From positions 566,641 through 630,640 of the forward strand of contig NZ_KB850113.1 in assembly GCF_000369625.1 (NCBI RefSeq): DNA of 64,000 nucleotides. The letters are read 5' to 3'. The translations under genes and the position numbers were made by a program. Positions 26,589 to 36,953 of the stretch are shown here, in pieces. Origin of the DNA: Acinetobacter variabilis. Lineage in GTDB: Bacteria; Pseudomonadota; Gammaproteobacteria; Pseudomonadales; Moraxellaceae. Every line of letters starts with the position of its first letter. Within the stretch, counting starts at the first letter, position 1. The notes under the pieces are model-generated. The model was not told the origin of the DNA and did no database searches. It worked only from the letters and a program-made list of their open reading frames with translations.

Positions 26589-28001
26589 TTAAGAGAAGAC
26601 AGGTGGGGTATAAGTCAAAGTTCTTCCCAGGAACCAGAGTAAGAACAGTACCAACGGAAGATGAAAGACCAGTTGTGTCACTGTAAAGCCAATTACATCT
26701 TTAGCCTTTAATTTCAAGATTCCCAGCATGGGGAGCATAAAGAAAGGATTGATCAGATTGGGTAAGGCTTCGGCTGCATTATAGATCTGGACAGACCAGC
26801 CCAGATGTACTTTCAGGTCATGTGCGGCCTGCATCACATAAGGCGCTTCAATAATCCATTTTCCTCCACCAGAAGGAATGAAGAAGCCTAGAATCGCAGA
26901 ATAAATTCCCATAACGATGGCAAAGGTTTCCTGCGACGCAATCGACACGAAGAATTCGGCGATATAATGTGACAGGGAAAGATCAGCAGAATTCAGGGCA
27001 TTGGTCATCATAAAGGCAATACTGCCATAAAGCGGAAACTGGATCAGCACCCCTGAAATGGCCGGCACAGCTTTGGATACGGCATTGAGAAAATTACGTG
27101 GTGTACCATGTAAAGCTACACCTAAAATCAGAAAGATAAAGTTATAAGTGTTTAAGCTGGAGATTGCCAGAATCGGATTGCTCTTGGAAAACTCGTTAAA
27201 CATCCAGACCAGACCCAGAACCACAATCAGAATACTTAAGATTGGCGAGTTTTCAAGCCAGTCACCTGGCCGTTTATGGATCACGGTTTCAGTCTTTTCT
27301 TCTTCAATCTGGATCCGGAAGTGATCAATGGTTTTAATATGATTGCCTTTGGGCGCAGACCAGTAGGCAATGGCAATCGAGGCGATGATCAAGACTGCTG
27401 TCATAATCATGGATTGCGGCAGGAAAATCGTTTCAGTAAATGGAATCACACCAGTCAGATTATACAGAGGTTCTGGCAGGCTGGATTTGTTGGCCTGTAA
27501 TTGTGCGGCAGATGAGCTGATACCGAGCGCCCAGGTTGCACCCATCCCAATAATCGCTGCTGCGGCAGCTGCACGGTAATCCATATTTAGCTCTTTACGC
27601 TGTGCCAAGGCAATCACCAAAAGTGCAGTTAGCACTGTACTCATCGCCCAGTTAATCAGGGAAATCAGTAGGCTAACTGTGGCGACGAGAACGATGGCTC
27701 CACGTCCAGAATGAGGAATGCGCGCCATTTTCTGAATCAATAATTGCATCGGTTTGGAAACCGAAACTACATAACCGACCACGATCAGCATACACATCTG
27801 TAAGGTAAAGGGAATCAGACTCCAGAATCCGTCACCAAATGAAATCGCGACGTCTTGTGCCGGTGCACCAATGCCAATCGCGGCAATCGCAACGATGATG
27901 ACACCGAGTAGGGCAAAGATATAAGAGTCCGGAAACCATTTTTCAGACCAGTCGCTGACGCGCATGGCAAAGCGCTGCAAGATATTTTGTTGAGTTTGCA
28001 T
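26589..28001 (-). CDS. atoE: Short-chain fatty acid transporter AtoE
   Basis: Inner-membrane carrier of the AtoE family, which takes up short-chain acids such as acetoacetate or butyrate. About a dozen hydrophobic segments fill its 470 residues. Family blocks include WSEKWFPDSYIFALLG near the N-terminus and IPSGGGKWIIEAPYV near residue 370. The start at 28001 begins MQTQQNILQRF; an in-frame ATG at 28025 is possible but has no ribosome site. It lies downstream of scoAB, the usual arrangement, but a hairpin with a T tract separates them, so expression may be reduced or independent. Confidence 0.93.
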   Translation of the reverse strand: MQTQQNILQRFAMRVSDWSEKWFPDSYIFALLGVIIVAIAAIGIGAPAQDVAISFGDGFWSLIPFTLQMCMLIVVGYVVSVSKPMQLLIQKMARIPHSGRGAIVLVATVSLLISLINWAMSTVLTALLVIALAQRKELNMDYRAAAAAAIIGMGATWALGISSSAAQLQANKSSLPEPLYNLTGVIPFTETIFLPQSMIMTAVLIIASIAIAYWSAPKGNHIKTIDHFRIQIEEEKTETVIHKRPGDWLENSPILSILIVVLGLVWMFNEFSKSNPILAISSLNTYNFIFLILGVALHGTPRNFLNAVSKAVPAISGVLIQFPLYGSIAFMMTNALNSADLSLSHYIAEFFVSIASQETFAIVMGIYSAILGFFIPSGGGKWIIEAPYVMQAAHDLKVHLGWSVQIYNAAEALPNLINPFFMLPMLGILKLKAKDVIGFTVTQLVFHLPLVLFLLWFLGRTLTYTPPVFS

Positions 28002-28061
28002 GATTAAAATCCATTTATTCTGCATTTGTTATTAAGAAGTGGCTTTCTTCAGCCAAAAAGA

Positions 28062-28090
28062 AACCCTTAAAAATTTTCATTTTAAGGGTT
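28062..28090 (-). terminator. Hairpin with T tract between scoB and atoE
   Basis: AACCCTTAAAA and TTTTAAGGGTT pair over 11 bases; on the minus strand the stem is followed by TTTCTTTTT. It can act as a terminator or attenuator for the liu-sco transcript before atoE. Confidence 0.75.
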
Positions 28091-28098
28091 GGGAACAA

Positions 28099-28737
28099 TC
28101 AAGCTGCTTTACGGAGTAAAGGCACACCGGTGACTTTCTGAATTTCATCAAAACTGACATCGGGTGCCAGTTCTACAAGTTGAATACCTTCAGGTGTGAC
28201 ATCCAATACACCTAAGTCAGTAATAATCCGGTTCACTACAGCCTGGCCAGTAAGCGGAAGACTACATTGTGAGACAATTTTAGGCGTACCATCTTTGGCG
28301 CAGTGTTCCATCAGCACCACAACTTTCTGTACGCCTGCAACCAGATCCATGGCACCACCCATGCCTTTGACCTTCTTGCCCGGAATCATCCAGTTGGCCA
28401 GATCACCATTTTCTGAGACTTCCATAGCACCCAGAATGGCGATATTGACATGACCACCACGAATCATGGCAAAGGAGTCGGCACTGGAAAAGAAAGAAGC
28501 ACCTTTGCGGGCAGTTACCGTCTGTTTGCCAGCATTGATCAGGTCGGCATCTACAGTATCTGCCGTTGGAAATTCTCCAATACCCAATAGGCCATTCTCA
28601 GACTGTAACCAGACATTAATATTCTCTGGAATATAATTCGCGACTAAGGTTGGCAGACCAATACCCAGATTCACATAGAAACCGTCTTCAAGTTCCTGTG
28701 CGGCGCGCTGCGCCATTTCATTACGTGTCCAAGCCAT
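28099..28737 (-). CDS. scoB: Succinyl-CoA:3-ketoacid CoA-transferase subunit B
   Basis: Beta subunit of the class I CoA-transferase that moves CoA from succinyl-CoA to acetoacetate. The catalytic glutamate motif SENGLLGIG is present near residue 50, and [14 protein letters not shown] follows. The length of 212 residues is standard. ATG 28737 has GGAGG seven bases upstream; this site lies inside the end of scoA, whose TGA stop is two bases before the ATG. A TTG at 28743 is a less likely start. Works as a heterodimer with ScoA. Confidence 0.96.
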   Translation of the reverse strand: MAWTRNEMAQRAAQELEDGFYVNLGIGLPTLVANYIPENINVWLQSENGLLGIGEFPTADTVDADLINAGKQTVTARKGASFFSSADSFAMIRGGHVNIAILGAMEVSENGDLANWMIPGKKVKGMGGAMDLVAGVQKVVVLMEHCAKDGTPKIVSQCSLPLTGQAVVNRIITDLGVLDVTPEGIQLVELAPDVSFDEIQKVTGVPLLRKAA

Positions 28738-28739
28738 GA

Positions 28740-29444
28740 TCAAGCCTCCGCCTTTAAAGTCATCTGTTCAATCCGTTTTTCTGGTTGGGTATTGAGTACA
28801 ATCCGGTTCACATAAATGCCTGGAAGATGAATTTCATCTGGATCAAGGGCACCGATCTCGACAATTTCTTCGACTTCAGCAATGGTCACTTTACCAGCCA
28901 TGGCACAGACCGGATTGAAGTTCTGGGCAGTTTTACGGAAAATCAGGTTGCCGGCTTTATCGGCCTTATAAGCTTTAACCAAAGCTACATCAGCAGTTAA
29001 GGATTCTTCCAGAATATAAGACTTGCCATTAAACTCACGGACATCTTTACCTTCAGCAATAACGGTTCCAACACCGGTCGCGGTATAAAAAGCGGGAATA
29101 CCTGCACCACCGGCACGTAATTTTTCAGCTAAAGTTCCTTGAGGGGTCAGTTCAACTTCGAGCTCCCCGCTTAAGTATTGGCGTTCAAATTCCTTGTTCT
29201 CGCCCACATAGGAAGAGATCATTTTTTTAATCTGTTTGGTTTCCAGCAATAGTCCCAAGCCAAAGCCATCGACACCGGCATTATTGGAAATACAGGTCAG
29301 ATTTTTGGCACCGGTTTCTTTTAAAGCTGCAATGAGGGCTTCTGGAATACCACAGAGTCCAAAACCGCCAACTGCAAGAGTATGTCCATCCTGGACCACG
29401 CCGTCTAAAGCGGCTTTTGCACTGTTATACACTTTATTTGACAT
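28740..29444 (-). CDS. scoA: Succinyl-CoA:3-ketoacid CoA-transferase subunit A
   Basis: Alpha subunit of the acetoacetate-activating CoA-transferase, 234 residues. The family signature [16 protein letters not shown] is near residue 26, followed by a SNNAG block and the glycine-rich [16 protein letters not shown] lies before the ATG. It follows liuE on the same strand after about 100 bases, consistent with using the acetoacetate released by HMG-CoA lyase. The product acetoacetyl-CoA needs a thiolase not seen in this window. Confidence 0.96.
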   Translation of the reverse strand: MSNKVYNSAKAALDGVVQDGHTLAVGGFGLCGIPEALIAALKETGAKNLTCISNNAGVDGFGLGLLLETKQIKKMISSYVGENKEFERQYLSGELEVELTPQGTLAEKLRAGGAGIPAFYTATGVGTVIAEGKDVREFNGKSYILEESLTADVALVKAYKADKAGNLIFRKTAQNFNPVCAMAGKVTIAEVEEIVEIGALDPDEIHLPGIYVNRIVLNTQPEKRIEQMTLKAEA

Positions 29445-29469
29445 TTTTACCTCGATTTATTCTTCTCTT

Positions 29470-29496
29470 GCAGATCTCTTTTATCTAAAGATCTGC
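29470..29496 (-). other. Hairpin in the liuE-side leader of scoA
   Basis: GCAGATCT and AGATCTGC pair perfectly around an 11-base loop in the 100-base gap upstream of scoA, between liuE (29545) and scoA. liuE is transcribed toward it, but no T tract follows, so it looks more like an mRNA-stability or processing structure than a terminator. Confidence 0.45.
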
Positions 29497-29544
29497 TGAT
29501 TTCTATCCATGAGGACTTATAGAGTGTCCGGCTATTTCAAGTTT

Positions 29545-30447
29545 TTAAGCACAGGCTTTTTGCCAATAGGCATTGGCATAATTGGAGGGATTATTGCGTT
29601 GTAGAACCTCACTGATATTACGGCTGGTCTGCATCAGAGTATCCAGTTGAATACCGGTTTCAAAGCCCATCTTAGAGAGCAGGTAATACAGGTCTTCAGT
29701 TGAAACATTGCCGGAAGCACCTTTGGCATAAGGACAGCCACCGAGGCCGGCAATAGAGGAGTCAAATACCCGAATACCTCGTAATAGTGACTGGTAAATA
29801 TTAGCGATGGCCATGCCATAGGTATTATGAAAATGGCCAGCCAGCACTTTACTATCAATTTCTGAAAGACAGGCATCCCAGACGTTCTTCACGCGATCTG
29901 GAGTTGCCGTACCAATGGTTTCACCCAGTGATACTTCATAGCAGCCCATATCTAGTAAGCGCTGCGTAACTTTTACGACCTGCTTCGGATCAATTGCACC
30001 TTCATAAGGGCAGTCCACCATACAAGAGACATAGCCACGAACCTTGACATCATTAGCTTTGGCAGCTGCCATCACATCTGCAAACTTTTTAAAGCTTTCA
30101 TCAATAGAGCAGTTGATGTTCTTACGAGTAAAGCTTTCAGAAGCTGCGGTAAATACCGCAACTTCTTTACAACCCACAGCCAGCGCTGATTCAAAACCTT
30201 TCATATTTGGCGTCAGTAAACTGAACTGGATATTCGGATCTTTAGGCAAGCTGGCAAATAGCACATCGCTATCTGCCATCTGTGGGACCCATTTGGCTGA
30301 AACACAGGAACCGACTTCAATTGCCTGTAAACCTGTTTTCATCAAATCCAGAATCAGGTTTTTGCGGTCATCTAGTGTTAAAGGTGTTTTTTCGTTTTGC
30401 AGACCATCGCGTGGCCCGACTTCTACGATTTTAACGAAATCTGTCAT
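29545..30447 (-). CDS. liuE: Hydroxymethylglutaryl-CoA lyase
   Basis: Last step of leucine breakdown: HMG-CoA is cleaved to acetoacetate and acetyl-CoA. The 300-residue TIM-barrel begins with VEVGPRDGLQNE. The lyase signature SVAGLGGCPYA appears as SIAGLGGCPYAKGASGN near residue 232, including the catalytic cysteine. Metal-binding histidines are in GHFHNTYGMA. Its ATG overlaps the liuD stop by four bases (ATGA), so translation is coupled. The product feeds scoAB next door. Confidence 0.97.
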   Translation of the reverse strand: MTDFVKIVEVGPRDGLQNEKTPLTLDDRKNLILDLMKTGLQAIEVGSCVSAKWVPQMADSDVLFASLPKDPNIQFSLLTPNMKGFESALAVGCKEVAVFTAASESFTRKNINCSIDESFKKFADVMAAAKANDVKVRGYVSCMVDCPYEGAIDPKQVVKVTQRLLDMGCYEVSLGETIGTATPDRVKNVWDACLSEIDSKVLAGHFHNTYGMAIANIYQSLLRGIRVFDSSIAGLGGCPYAKGASGNVSTEDLYYLLSKMGFETGIQLDTLMQTSRNISEVLQRNNPSNYANAYWQKACA

Positions 30448-32438
30448 GCAACTTCCTCCGCTAGAGGCTGGAACTCTACCAGTTCATCGCCAGCTTTAAC
30501 CTGGTCACCTTTTTGAAAGTATGAGTTTGCGATAATGCCATCATGCGGAGCGCGAATGGTATATTCGATCTTCATTGCTTCCAAAGTCAGCAGTACATCG
30601 TCTTTTTTCACTTTGTCATTTGCCGCAACCAGAACCTGAGTAATCACACCTGGCATTGGTGCAGTCAGATTGTTTTCAGTGCCTTGTTCATCCTGGCCAT
30701 TAAAATCAGACTTCAGATAAGTAAACTTGTAACTTTGCCCATTTTGGAACAGGGTAATGCCATGTTCAGTCTGACTAAATGCCAGTTTCTGCTGTTGACC
30801 TGCAAGATTTAACTGGAGTAGGTGTTGATCGAGCAGTTCACCTTGGATATTGAGTGTCTGGCCTTCATGGTTTGCCAGGAAGCTATTTTCTAGCGCTTTA
30901 AAGCTCACCACACGTAAAACGTCATTACATTGTAATTTGATTGTGTAGCTATTTTGCTGATTCAGACGCCAAAATGCTTTTTGCTGCCAGACAGGATTAT
31001 TGCTCGTCGGGTTTTGAGCCAGACGAGATAACAGTTCAACCAAGGCGGCACTGACCACTAATTCTGCGCTGATATCAGCAGATGGTTTGAGTAGGAACTC
31101 TTCTTCGCGTTGAATCAGGCCAGTATCGAGATGGGCATTTTTAAATGAGTCACATAATACTAAGCGATCAAGAAAAGCGATGTTATTCCCGAGTCCATCG
31201 ACATGGAACTGACCCAAGGCGTGATGCATCTGGGTTAAAGCCGCTTCACGGTTTTTGCCCCAGACAATCAGTTTGGCAATCATCGGATCATAATAGGTGC
31301 TGATCTCGTCGCCTTCGACAATACCGCTATCCACACGGACATAGTCATTTTGCTCTGGATAATGCAGATAGCTAATCTGACCAATCGCCGGGATAAAGCC
31401 TTTTTCCGGCTCTTCGGCATAGACCCGGGCTTCGAGTGCATGACCGTTAATCTGCAATTCATGCTGCTGTTTTGGTAAAGGCTCACCAAAAGCTACGCGC
31501 AGTTGCCATTCCACCAGATCCTGACCGGTAATCATTTCAGTGACCGGATGCTCAACCTGTAGACGGGTATTCATTTCCATGAAGTAGGCAGTACCATCTT
31601 GTTCAACGATGAACTCGACTGTACCCGCACCAACATAATTCACGGCACGTGCAGCATCAATCGCGGCTTGGCGCATCGCTTCAAGTTTGTCTTCTGGCAT
31701 TTTAGGTGCTGGTGCTTCTTCCAGAACTTTCTGGTGACGACGCTGCACGGAGCAATCACGTTCAAACAGATGCACATAATTGCCATGTGTGTCACCAAAG
31801 ACCTGAACTTCAATATGACGTGGCTGCACGACATAGCGTTCAATCAGCACATCTTCATTGCCGAAACTGGAGCGTGCTTCGCTTTTACATGAAGCGAGTG
31901 AACTGAGGAAATCTTCACTACGCTCGACCAGACGCATGCCTTTACCGCCACCACCAGCACTAGCCTTGATCAGTACCGGATAGCCAATACTGTCTGCCTG
32001 CTGTTTCAGGAAATCCGCATCCTGATTGGTACCATGATAGCCTGGGGTTAACGGTACACCAGCTTTTTCCATCAGTGCTTTAGAGGTCGCTTTCAGACCC
32101 ATTGCTAAGATTGCATCCACTGGCGGACCAATAAAGACAATATTATTGTCCTGACAGGCCAGGGCAAACTGGTCATTTTCAGACAGGAAACCATAACCTG
32201 GATGAATGGCCTGAGCACCGGTAGTTTTAGCTGCCTGAATAATACGTTCAATCTGTAAATAACTTTGTGCAGCAGGCGATTCACCAATATGGATGGCTTC
32301 ATCTGCCAGTTTGACATGCTGTGCCTGTGCATCGGCATCGGAATATACGGCAACAGTAGCGATGCCTAACTTTTTCGCTGTACGAATTACACGACAGGCA
32401 ATTTCACCACGGTTGGCAATTAAAATCTTTTCAAACAT
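30444..32438 (-). CDS. liuD: Methylcrotonyl-CoA carboxylase alpha (biotin) subunit
   Basis: Biotin-carrying subunit of methylcrotonyl-CoA carboxylase, 664 residues. The biotin carboxylase domain spans residues 1-445, with the ATP-grasp loop KASAGGGGKGMR and EMNTRLQVEHPVTEM. A linker domain follows, and the C-terminal biotinyl domain carries the lysine in LEAMKIEYTI, slightly different from the usual AMKM. Substrate assignment rests on its place between liuC and liuE and its pairing with the carboxyltransferase liuB. By domain sequence alone it could be mistaken for a propionyl- or acetyl-CoA carboxylase subunit. Confidence 0.95.
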   Translation of the reverse strand: MFEKILIANRGEIACRVIRTAKKLGIATVAVYSDADAQAQHVKLADEAIHIGESPAAQSYLQIERIIQAAKTTGAQAIHPGYGFLSENDQFALACQDNNIVFIGPPVDAILAMGLKATSKALMEKAGVPLTPGYHGTNQDADFLKQQADSIGYPVLIKASAGGGGKGMRLVERSEDFLSSLASCKSEARSSFGNEDVLIERYVVQPRHIEVQVFGDTHGNYVHLFERDCSVQRRHQKVLEEAPAPKMPEDKLEAMRQAAIDAARAVNYVGAGTVEFIVEQDGTAYFMEMNTRLQVEHPVTEMITGQDLVEWQLRVAFGEPLPKQQHELQINGHALEARVYAEEPEKGFIPAIGQISYLHYPEQNDYVRVDSGIVEGDEISTYYDPMIAKLIVWGKNREAALTQMHHALGQFHVDGLGNNIAFLDRLVLCDSFKNAHLDTGLIQREEEFLLKPSADISAELVVSAALVELLSRLAQNPTSNNPVWQQKAFWRLNQQNSYTIKLQCNDVLRVVSFKALENSFLANHEGQTLNIQGELLDQHLLQLNLAGQQQKLAFSQTEHGITLFQNGQSYKFTYLKSDFNGQDEQGTENNLTAPMPGVITQVLVAANDKVKKDDVLLTLEAMKIEYTIRAPHDGIIANSYFQKGDQVKAGDELVEFQPLAEEVA

Positions 32439-32457
32439 CCTACGATCCTTCTTGTTG

Positions 32458-33252
32458 TTATGCCGTGGTCTTGATCCAGGCCGGGCTTTGTTTGTTTAAA
32501 AATGCATTCAGTCCATTTTTCGCCTCATCTCCCTGGCGAACATGGGCAATATGCTGTGCGGTTTTAAGCAGCAGATCTTCAGTCAGAACTTGCTGATCAA
32601 CCAGTTGAATCAGCTGTTTTGAAGCGTTTTGCGCTGCTGGTCCACCGAGTAAGAGCGCTTCCACAATCTCATCAATTTTGCTGTCGAGCTGTTCTGGTGC
32701 AGTCACTTCATGTGCCAGACCAATGGTTTTCGCCTGTTCAGCTGAAATTCGCTCAGCAGTCAGGAAATAACGTGACGCCTGACGGGCGCCAATCGCGCGA
32801 ATCACATAAGGGCTAATCGTTGAAGGTGCTAGACCTAAACGGACTTCGGAAGTTGCAAACTTGGCTTCGGTGCTGGCAATACAGATATCACAAGCGGATG
32901 CCAGACCCATACCGCCGCCAAAAGCAATACCATGGACACGGGCAATGGTGGGTTGTTTTAATGTCGCCAGACTTTGCAACATTTTTGCTAGTTTTAAAGC
33001 ATCGGCTTCATTATCTGCCTGTGAGGCCTGACTGGCCTGTTTCATCCAGTTCAAGTCTGCACCCGCAGAGAAGCTTTTGCCTCGGCCTGCCAGAATCACC
33101 ACGCGTATATCATCACGCTGATTTAAAGACTGGAAGCAAGCATGTAGCTCTTCAATGACTTGGGTGTTAAACGCATTGTGCAATTCAGCACGATTAATCC
33201 AGACTGTTGCTACCTGATTCTGCTGCTCGAGCTGTAAAAATTGATAGTCCAT
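32458..33252 (-). CDS. liuC: Methylglutaconyl-CoA hydratase (enoyl-CoA hydratase family)
   Basis: Crotonase-fold enzyme of 264 residues that hydrates 3-methylglutaconyl-CoA to HMG-CoA. The oxyanion-hole segments AGRGKSFSAGADLNWM and HGIAFGGGMGL are intact. The start is ATG 33252, with GAGG eight bases upstream overlapping the end of liuB; a GTG at 33261 would remove this spacing. Packed between liuB and liuD. Specific substrate is inferred from the operon, since many crotonases look alike. Confidence 0.93.
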   Translation of the reverse strand: MDYQFLQLEQQNQVATVWINRAELHNAFNTQVIEELHACFQSLNQRDDIRVVILAGRGKSFSAGADLNWMKQASQASQADNEADALKLAKMLQSLATLKQPTIARVHGIAFGGGMGLASACDICIASTEAKFATSEVRLGLAPSTISPYVIRAIGARQASRYFLTAERISAEQAKTIGLAHEVTAPEQLDSKIDEIVEALLLGGPAAQNASKQLIQLVDQQVLTEDLLLKTAQHIAHVRQGDEAKNGLNAFLNKQSPAWIKTTA

Positions 33253-33264
33253 TTTTGTCACCTC

Positions 33265-34866
33265 TTACATGCGGAACACGCCGAATTTGGTTGGCTGGAT
33301 TGGTGCATTCATCGCTGCAGCCAGACTTAGGGCCAGGACTTCGCGCGATTGCGCTGGATCAATGACACCGTCATCCCATAAACGCGCAGAAGCATAATAA
33401 GGATGGCCTTGGCGTTCATATTGGTCACGAATTGGCTGTTTAAACTGGTCTTCTTCTTCAGCTGACCAGGTTCCACCTTTTTGCTCAATCTGATCGCGTT
33501 TCAAAGTTGACAATACGCTAGAAGCCTGTTCACCGCCCATCACCGAAATACGCGAGTTTGGCCAGGTCCACATAAAGCGTGGCGAGTAAGCACGACCACA
33601 CATGCCATAGTTACCGGCGCCAAAAGAGCCGCCAATCACTAAAGTCAGTTTAGGCACATTGGCTGTCGCGACGGCCATCACCAGCTTGGCACCATTTTTG
33701 GCAATACCTTCATTCTCATACTGACGACCCACCATAAAGCCGGTGATGTTTTGCAGGAAGATCAGCGGAATATTGCGCTGGGTACAGAGTTCAATAAAAT
33801 GTGCGCCTTTTTGCGCAGACTCAGAGAATAAAATCCCATTGTTGGCAATAATTCCAACTGGCATTCCATAGAGCTTGGCAAAGCCAGTCACTAGGGTAGT
33901 CCCGAAACGTGCCTTAAATTCGTCAAAACGTGAGCCATCGACAATACGCGCAATCACTTCACGGATATCAAATGGTTTACGGGCATCGCTTGGCACAATG
34001 CCATACAGCTCTGAACTATCAAAACGCGGTGCTTCGATTTCATCTGCAGTTTTATTTGGCTTTTTGTTCAGGTTCGCCACAATGTTGCGGGCAATGGCAA
34101 TTGCGTGTTCATCATTTTCTGCCAGATGATCGGCAACTCCGGATAAACGGGTATGTACATCACCGCCACCGAGATCCTCACTAGAAACCACTTCACCGGT
34201 AGCTGCTTTTACCAGAGGAGGGCCACCCAAGAAAATCGTACCCTGATTGCGCACAATAATGGTTTCATCTGACATCGCTGGCACATAAGCACCACCGGCT
34301 GTACAGCTACCCATCACTACAGCAATCTGGGCAATACCTAGACTCGACATACGTGCCTGATTGTAAAAAATACGGCCAAAGTGATCACGATCCGGGAATA
34401 CTTCATCCTGTAAAGGCAGATAAGCACCGCCAGAATCGACCAGATAAATACATGGCAAATGATTCTGTTCGGCAATTTCTTGGGCACGTAAATGCTTTTT
34501 CACCGTAAGGGGATAATAAGTACCGCCTTTGACTGTGGCATCATTGGCCACGATCATGCAGGTCACACCATTGACCTGACCCACACCCGCGACTACACCT
34601 GCTGCAGGAACATCATCCTGATAAACCTGATAGGCAGCCAGTTGACCAATTTCCAGAAAAGCTGTGCCTGGATCAATTAAATGATTAATCCGTTCACGCG
34701 GCAGTAATTTGCCGCGATCCAGATGTTTCTGGCGGGCATTTTCTCCACCACCCAAGGCAATTTTTTCTACTTTCTGTTTCAGGTCATCGACCAGTTGCAG
34801 CATGGCAGCCTGGTTGGTCTTAAACTCTTCACTACGTATATTGATTTTGCTCTGTAACTGATTCAT
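33265..34866 (-). CDS. liuB: Methylcrotonyl-CoA carboxylase beta (carboxyltransferase) subunit
   Basis: Carboxyltransferase subunit, 533 residues, the normal size. The two crotonase-like halves are visible, with [20 protein letters not shown] and [16 protein letters not shown] in the first and [11 protein letters not shown] plus [20 protein letters not shown] in the second. The ATG at 34866 has AAGGA nine bases upstream; the ATG at 34875 directly abuts that site. It transfers the carboxyl group from biotin on LiuD to methylcrotonyl-CoA. Confidence 0.96.
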   Translation of the reverse strand: MNQLQSKINIRSEEFKTNQAAMLQLVDDLKQKVEKIALGGGENARQKHLDRGKLLPRERINHLIDPGTAFLEIGQLAAYQVYQDDVPAAGVVAGVGQVNGVTCMIVANDATVKGGTYYPLTVKKHLRAQEIAEQNHLPCIYLVDSGGAYLPLQDEVFPDRDHFGRIFYNQARMSSLGIAQIAVVMGSCTAGGAYVPAMSDETIIVRNQGTIFLGGPPLVKAATGEVVSSEDLGGGDVHTRLSGVADHLAENDEHAIAIARNIVANLNKKPNKTADEIEAPRFDSSELYGIVPSDARKPFDIREVIARIVDGSRFDEFKARFGTTLVTGFAKLYGMPVGIIANNGILFSESAQKGAHFIELCTQRNIPLIFLQNITGFMVGRQYENEGIAKNGAKLVMAVATANVPKLTLVIGGSFGAGNYGMCGRAYSPRFMWTWPNSRISVMGGEQASSVLSTLKRDQIEQKGGTWSAEEEDQFKQPIRDQYERQGHPYYASARLWDDGVIDPAQSREVLALSLAAAMNAPIQPTKFGVFRM

Positions 34867-34901
34867 GACGAACATCCTTGTTTTATTCTAAGTGTTCAGG
34901 T

Positions 34902-36074
34902 TTAGGCTGTTTCGTTGAAGAGCTCACGGCCAATGAGCATGCGGCGGATTTCGGAAGTTCCGGCACCAATTTCATAGAGTTTGGCATCGCGCCATAAACG
35001 GCCTGCAGCAAATTCATTGATATAACCGTTACCACCTAGGGTCTGAATAGTTTCGCCTGCCATCCAGGTGGCTTTTTCAGCGGCATATAAAATGGCACTG
35101 GCAGCGTCTTTACGCAGGCTACGGCTATGTTCGGCTTTGTCACATTCAGCACCAACGGCATACACCAGTGCCTTACATGCCAGCCAGGTAGAGTACATGT
35201 CAGCAATTTTGCCTTGCATCAACTGGAATTCACCGAGTGCCTGACCAAACTGTTTACGGTCATGAATATAAGGAATCACTGTATCCATGCAGGCATCCAT
35301 AATACCCAATGGACCAGCACTGAGAACCGCACGTTCATAATCCAGTCCGCTCATCAGCACTTTAGTCCCATTGCCGACACCGCCAAGCACGTTTTCTTTC
35401 GGAACTTCGACATTGTCAAAAAACAGTGGATAGGTATTGGAACCGCGCATACCCAGTTTATCTAAATGAGTGCCGTGACTAAAACCTGGCATATTTTTCT
35501 CAACCAGAAAAGCAGTCATGCCTTTGGCGCCAGCTTGTAAATCGGTTTTGGCATAGACAACGAGTACATCGGCATCACCACCGTTAGTGATCCACATCTT
35601 GGAACCGTTGAGTAGATAATGATCGCCTTTATCTTCGGCTTTCAGTTTCATACTGACCACATCTGATCCGGCATTTGGCTCAGACATTGCTAATGCACCG
35701 ACATATTCGCCAGAAATCAGTTTTGGCAGGTAACGCTGTTTTTGTTCTTCATTACCATTTCGCTTAATTTGGTTTACACATAGGTTAGAATGGGCGCCAT
35801 AGGACAAACCAATGGATGCTGAAGCACGGGAAATTTCTTGCATGGCAATAATATGGGCCAGATACCCTAGATTGGTACCGCCATATTCCTCACTGACCGT
35901 TAAACCAAGTAGGCCCATATCACCAAATTTTTTCCAGAGGTGAGCCGGGAATTCATTGTCACGGTCAACTTGCTGGGCAATTGGGGCAATTTCCTTGGCG
36001 CAAAAAGCGGCCACTGAATCACGAAGCGCAATAAGAGTTTCATCCAAACCGAAATCTAAGCTTTGTAAATTCAT
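34902..36074 (-). CDS. liuA: Isovaleryl-CoA dehydrogenase
   Basis: FAD-dependent acyl-CoA dehydrogenase, 390 residues, first enzyme encoded in the liu operon, oxidising isovaleryl-CoA to methylcrotonyl-CoA. Family stretches are [15 protein letters not shown] and [14 protein letters not shown]. The catalytic glutamate sits in [16 protein letters not shown], the position used by isovaleryl-CoA dehydrogenases rather than by most other acyl-CoA dehydrogenases. AGGATGGA lies before the ATG. Operon neighbours support the substrate. Confidence 0.95.
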   Translation of the reverse strand: MNLQSLDFGLDETLIALRDSVAAFCAKEIAPIAQQVDRDNEFPAHLWKKFGDMGLLGLTVSEEYGGTNLGYLAHIIAMQEISRASASIGLSYGAHSNLCVNQIKRNGNEEQKQRYLPKLISGEYVGALAMSEPNAGSDVVSMKLKAEDKGDHYLLNGSKMWITNGGDADVLVVYAKTDLQAGAKGMTAFLVEKNMPGFSHGTHLDKLGMRGSNTYPLFFDNVEVPKENVLGGVGNGTKVLMSGLDYERAVLSAGPLGIMDACMDTVIPYIHDRKQFGQALGEFQLMQGKIADMYSTWLACKALVYAVGAECDKAEHSRSLRKDAASAILYAAEKATWMAGETIQTLGGNGYINEFAAGRLWRDAKLYEIGAGTSEIRRMLIGRELFNETA

Positions 36075-36097
36075 TCTTCATCCATCCTGAGATTATA

Positions 36098-36127
36098 TTT
36101 GTTGTGTCCAAAAGCATTTTTGTTGTG
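36098..36127. promoter_or_regulatory. Direct repeat TTTGTTGTG, 21-base period, in the liu control region
   Basis: TTTGTTGTG occurs at 36098-36106 and again at 36119-36127, exactly 21 bases apart (two helical turns), in the 146-base region between liuA and the TetR gene. A complementary ACAAC lies at 36144-36148. Such phased repeats suit binding of a regulator dimer pair. Which protein binds is unknown. Confidence 0.5.
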
Positions 36128-36162
36128 CTTGTTTTTTTAACATACAACGAAAAATTAAAAAA

Positions 36163-36178
36163 GTGAACCTATATTCAC
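36163..36178. promoter_or_regulatory. Palindrome, candidate operator of the TetR-family regulator
   Basis: GTGAA-CCTATA-TTCAC is a 16-base palindrome 43 bases before the regulator start and about 90 bases from liuA. TetR-type repressors commonly bind such a site in the divergent region, so autoregulation and control of liu genes are plausible, not proven. Confidence 0.5.
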
Positions 36179-36220
36179 AAAATGATTTACAATTCATTTT
36201 ATCTGGTTGAGAATAAGATT

Positions 36221-36856
36221 ATGAGTTATAAAAGATCATCACTGATGCAGGAACGAATGGAACAAAATCGTTTGTCGATTTTACAGTCTGCTCGTGAACT
36301 GATTACTCAAGGGGGCTTTAAAGAGGCGTCGATTCAGGCGATTGCAGAACGCGCAGGCGTTTCTACAGGGCTGGTATATCGATATTTTGAAAACAAAAGC
36401 CAGATTTTGATTGAGGTTTTGTCGGCAGCGATTCAGCACGAAGTGGGAATTCTTGTTTCCATTGCTGGGTCGGATTTGTCGCCAAAACTGAAATTGCAAA
36501 AATCTGTTACAACTTTTGTGAAACGTGCCATGAATAGCCCCCAGTTGGCGTATTCACTTATGTTTGAACCGGTTGATCCGGAAATGGAACATGAGCGTTT
36601 TCGCAGTAAACAGCTGCTTAAACAAAGCATTAAGGAAATCCTGGCCGAAGGAAAGGTGAATGGAGAGTTCGAGTTTGAAGATTTAAATACGGCAGCTTTG
36701 GGTGTGGTCGGTGCCATGACCTTTGTCGTGATTGAACCTTTGAATCCGTCCCGTAATGTGATGTTTGATCAGAACTACAAGGATCACTTTGTCAAACAGA
36801 TTGCCGATTTTTGTGTTAACGCAGTACATCGACAGGAGGGGAATTCAGCAGCATAA
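36221..36856 (+). CDS. TetR/AcrR-family transcription regulator of the liu region
   Basis: TetR-type regulator of about 211 residues. The N-terminal helix-turn-helix reads EASIQAIAERAGVSTGLVYR followed by YFENKSQ. The rest is a helical ligand-binding domain with no specific family mark. ATG 36221 (MSYKRSSL) is chosen; an ATG at 36182 would lie closer to the palindrome and has no ribosome site. It is divergent from liuA and just upstream of an acyl-CoA ligase gene. An acyl-CoA intermediate of leucine or isovalerate breakdown would be a natural effector, by inference. The better-known LiuR of Pseudomonas is a MerR protein, so the regulator differs here. Confidence 0.88.
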   Translation: MSYKRSSLMQERMEQNRLSILQSARELITQGGFKEASIQAIAERAGVSTGLVYRYFENKSQILIEVLSAAIQHEVGILVSIAGSDLSPKLKLQKSVTTFVKRAMNSPQLAYSLMFEPVDPEMEHERFRSKQLLKQSIKEILAEGKVNGEFEFEDLNTAALGVVGAMTFVVIEPLNPSRNVMFDQNYKDHFVKQIADFCVNAVHRQEGNSAA

Positions 36857-36953
36857 ACACACAAAAACAGGCACATAGACAAGGTCGTCGTGGTCATAAA
36901 ACAATTAGTAAAGTTGAAAATCAGAATTACAAAGAATCAAGGAGATCGATTCA

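Noticed and set aside
28740..28743. TTG start for scoB at 28743
   Set aside because: The ATG at 28737 has GGAGG seven bases upstream, which the TTG does not.
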